Shown piece by piece: positions 5,810-7,719 of a stretch of 7,719 bases of DNA. The DNA comes from Coriobacteriales bacterium (GTDB lineage Bacteria > Actinomycetota > Coriobacteriia > Coriobacteriales > UBA8131), in assembly GCA_031290695.1 (NCBI GenBank), contig JAITNB010000087.1:1-7719 (forward strand). The letters run 5' to 3'. The number at the start of each line of letters is the position of its first letter. Positions within the stretch are counted from its first letter, which is position 1. The position numbers were made by a program, and so were the translations under genes. The notes under the pieces are model-generated. The model searched no databases, was not told the origin of the DNA, and saw nothing but the letters and a program-made list of their open reading frames with translations.

Positions 5810-7030
5810 GTGAGCGACACTATAAAACGTGAGCAATATATGAAAAAACTGCGTAAACTCCGTGATGAGCATATCATCAAGGTACTAGTTGGTGTACGAC
5901 GATGCGGCAAGAGCATTCTGCTGGAAATGTTTCGGGACGAGTTGTTGGTGTCTGGTGTGAATGAAAAACAGATAACCTATATCAATTTTGAGGAGCCGGA
6001 AACTATCGATGCCAAAATCTATACTTGGCGGGATGTTTATGAACAAATTCGCTCTGGCTTGCAACCCGATAAGATGAATTATGTGTTTTTGGACGAGGTG
6101 CAAAATGTGCCAGAGTTTGAGCGCATGGTTGATGGCTTGCAGGCTAAAAAATATGTTGACCTCTATATCACCGGCTCAAACGCTTGGTTTATGTCATCCC
6201 AGATTGCCACTCTGTTATCCGGTCGCTATATCGAGATAAAAATGTTGCCGTTTTCTTTCGCGGAATACGTGCTGGCCTACGATAATCCAAATGTCGAGCA
6301 GTTATTTCAAGAATACATGAATTATGGGGCGTTTCCGCAAGTGGCTGATTTTGTAAAAACCAGTAAATATGACCTGGTAAATGATTATTTGACCGGTATA
6401 TATAATACCGTGATGGTCAAAGATGTCATGACGCGCCAGGGTGCCAGTAATACCAAAACCGCCACTAATATAATGCGATTTATGCTTGATAATATTGGTA
6501 ACATGACCTCGCCCAAAGGTATATCAGACACCATGACAGCAGATAATCAAGCCGTGTCGCGACCGACCGTAGTCAATTACCTTTTGGCGCTAGAAGAGAG
6601 TTTCTTGCTTTACTCTGCTGAACGGTTCGATGTCAAGGGAAAGAAATTGTTGCAAAATTATGAGAAATATTACGCTGTTGACATGGGGTTACGCAGAGTT
6701 GTGCTTGGCTCAAAAGCCGGTGTTAATACTGGGCGAATATTGGAGAATGTCGTATATTTAGAACTCTTGCGTCGTGGAAATGTCGTGCGGGTTGGACGAG
6801 CTGGCGAAAAAGAGATAGATTTCGTGGTGATTGATGTGAAAGGCGATACATCGTATTACCAGGTGGCGCTGACTGTGCGTGATGAAAATACGTTGAAGCG
6901 CGAATTGTCGTCGCTACGCGGCATAGACGATAACCCAAAATACTTGTTGACCCTTGACCCAGAAGAGCGTAATTTTGACGGAATTCGGCAAATCAATGTT
7001 ATCAAATGGTTGTTACTATCACCAATATAA
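5810..7030 (+). CDS. AAA_14 / DUF4143-type ATP-binding protein
   Basis: Cytosolic P-loop ATPase of the large AAA_14 plus DUF4143 family, 406 residues, normal length. Seen: Walker A GVRRCGKS (28-35), Walker B YVFLDEVQ (91-98), sensor-like ITGSNAWFMSS (120-130) followed by LSGRYIEIKMLPFSFAEY (136-153, a family hallmark), a middle helical/wHTH-like part (about 190-300), and a C-terminal DUF4143 region with LENVVYLEL (311-319), EKEIDFVV (333-340) and YYQVA (349-353). That last set resembles a PD-(D/E)xK nuclease fold with Gln in place of the catalytic Glu/Lys pair, common in this family, so nuclease activity is doubtful. Biological role of the family is unknown; members are scattered, multicopy and readily transferred. 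GTG start at 5810 is backed by AAAGGA (5798-5803), 6 nt upstream, and by family N-termini starting IKRExYLxKL. Strongly AT-richer codon use than all neighbours, indicating a different origin. Its stop lies within the right direct repeat. Confidence 0.92.
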   Translation: MSDTIKREQYMKKLRKLRDEHIIKVLVGVRRCGKSILLEMFRDELLVSGVNEKQITYINFEEPETIDAKIYTWRDVYEQIRSGLQPDKMNYVFLDEVQNVPEFERMVDGLQAKKYVDLYITGSNAWFMSSQIATLLSGRYIEIKMLPFSFAEYVLAYDNPNVEQLFQEYMNYGAFPQVADFVKTSKYDLVNDYLTGIYNTVMVKDVMTRQGASNTKTATNIMRFMLDNIGNMTSPKGISDTMTADNQAVSRPTVVNYLLALEESFLLYSAERFDVKGKKLLQNYEKYYAVDMGLRRVVLGSKAGVNTGRILENVVYLELLRRGNVVRVGRAGEKEIDFVVIDVKGDTSYYQVALTVRDENTLKRELSSLRGIDDNPKYLLTLDPEERNFDGIRQINVIKWLLLSPI

Positions 7031-7041
7031 ATCTCGTTACG
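7027..7041 (+). repeat. Right copy of island-flanking direct repeat
   Basis: ATAAATCTCGTTACG, 14 of 15 identical to 5472-5486. Bases 7028-7030 are the TAA stop of the ATPase, so the repeat straddles the end of the gene. GC-rich sequence resumes to its right. Confidence 0.6.
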
Positions 7042-7178
7042 ACCTAGACATATGGTCAAAGCGTTGTGGGCTGTTGGTGCGTGTAGTTGACGAGAGGGTG
7101 ACCGAGGGGCGGGGCGGACATGAGGGGGTTGGCTTGGGGTTATCCGTAGGCAGTTATTGAGAAGAAGGGACGGGCAGC

Positions 7179-7719
7179 ATGGCACTTTTACGGATTGACG
7201 GGCTCACCAAGACGTTTGGCAACCTGCGGGTGCTGGACGGGTTGAGCTTTGAGGTAGACCAGGGCAGCGTCTTTGGGTTCATTGGCAAGAACGGCGCGGG
7301 CAAGACTACGACGATGAAGATTATCGTGGGCTTGCTCAAGGCCAGCGCTGGCACGGTGACGATCGACGGCGCGCCCGTGGCCTTTGGCGAGACGCCCACC
7401 AACCGCGTGGTGGGGTACCTTCCCGACGTGCCGGAGTTCTACGGGTTCTTGAGCGCGCCCGAGTACCTGGAGTTCTGCGGGCGCATCACCGGGATGGAAC
7501 CCGTGCGCATCGCCGCGCGCAGCAGCGAGCTTCTTGAGATGGTGGGGCTGCGCGACGTTGCAAAGCGCCGTATTAGCGGGTACTCACGCGGCATGAAGCA
7601 ACGGCTGGGCATCGCACAGGCGCTCATGCACGAGCCGCTCCTGCTCATCTGCGACGAGCCCACAAGCGCGCTGGACCCTCAGGGCCGCAGCGACATCCTG
7701 CACATACTGGAGCTCGCCA
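7179..7719 (+). CDS. ABC transporter ATP-binding protein (ABC-2 type), 3' end missing
   Basis: Nucleotide-binding subunit of an ABC exporter, at the inner face of the membrane; 180 residues are present and the frame is open at the window edge. Reads MALLRIDGLTKTFGNLRVLDG. Walker A is GKNGAGKTT (36-44). The Q-loop position reads GYLPDVPEFY with Asp in place of Gln, as in many ABC-2/drug-export (CcmA-like) ATPases. The signature is the SGYSRGMKQRLG form (133-144), Walker B is LLLICDEP (154-161) and the D-loop SALD (163-166). ATG 7179 has AAGGGA (7165-7170) 8 nt upstream. A permease gene is expected just beyond the window. Substrate unknown. High GC like the left flank, so it belongs to the host backbone. 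The 148 bp before it, down from the ATPase stop, show no gene and no convincing promoter or terminator. Confidence 0.95.
   Translation, partial: MALLRIDGLTKTFGNLRVLDGLSFEVDQGSVFGFIGKNGAGKTTTMKIIVGLLKASAGTVTIDGAPVAFGETPTNRVVGYLPDVPEFYGFLSAPEYLEFCGRITGMEPVRIAARSSELLEMVGLRDVAKRRISGYSRGMKQRLGIAQALMHEPLLLICDEPTSALDPQGRSDILHILELA

Larger units (their letters stand above)
5472..7041. mobile_element. Putative AT-rich acquired island bracketed by direct repeats
   Basis: The segment stands out from the GC-rich flanks by its low GC, by frequent ATA/AAA/TTA-type codons and by T-runs. It contains a Fic-protein remnant, a large palindrome, a strong AT-rich promoter and one intact AAA_14/DUF4143-type ATPase. 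Both ends carry the same 15-bp sequence with one mismatch (5472-5486 and 7027-7041), as direct repeats, and the base composition changes at or near them. No transposase or integrase is inside, so it would be a passenger segment or a decayed element. Acquisition is an inference from composition and repeats. Confidence 0.5.

Noticed and set aside
7087..7115. TTGACG as a -35 for the ABC transporter gene
   Set aside because: The expected -10 position is all G/C (CGGGGC), so no promoter can be supported here.

Overview
This window is GC-rich over most of its length, with Ala/Gly-rich proteins, GTG starts and clear AAAGGAG-type ribosome binding sites. Together with an anaerobe-type gene set (rubredoxin, a heme-free-looking radical SAM enzyme of the coproporphyrinogen-oxidase family), this suggests a high-GC Gram-positive bacterium. 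An anaerobic actinobacterium such as a member of the Coriobacteriia is my best guess, but no marker gene here proves it.

Layout: (1) A HemN/HemW-like radical SAM gene runs leftward at 5-1348 and is divergent from a HAD phosphatase gene at 1515-2591. The 166-bp gap between them holds a TATAAT box, a perfect 14-bp palindrome and a bulged leader hairpin. (2) The HAD gene overlaps a GufA-type ZIP metal transporter gene (2584-3471) by 8 bp, so the two form a translationally coupled pair. (3) A long hairpin at 3475-3520 separates the ZIP gene from a convergent 52-residue rubredoxin gene (3527-3685, minus). (4) Upstream of rubredoxin on the same strand is a membrane-anchored CapA/PGA_cap-type metallophosphatase-fold protein (3854-5425) carrying two Ala/Gly/Asn-rich repeat tracts. 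(5) From about 5472 to 7041 lies a visibly AT-richer island. It holds a degraded Fic-protein C-terminus, a 53-nt imperfect palindrome, a well-formed promoter with a dyad around its -10 box, and an intact AAA_14/DUF4143-type ATPase. It is bracketed by a 15-bp direct repeat with one mismatch. (6) GC-rich sequence resumes, and an ABC transporter ATPase gene starts at 7179 and runs off the right edge.

The host genes are a mixed housekeeping set (metal uptake, phosphatase, electron carrier, envelope protein, exporter) with no single pathway joining them, apart from the HAD-ZIP pair. The two themes that stand out are the small bracketed island and the repeated presence of low-complexity, tandem-repeat-encoded inserts in otherwise conserved proteins (HAD, ZIP, CapA, weaker in the radical SAM protein). 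I see no CRISPR array, rRNA, tRNA, transposase or integrase in the window.
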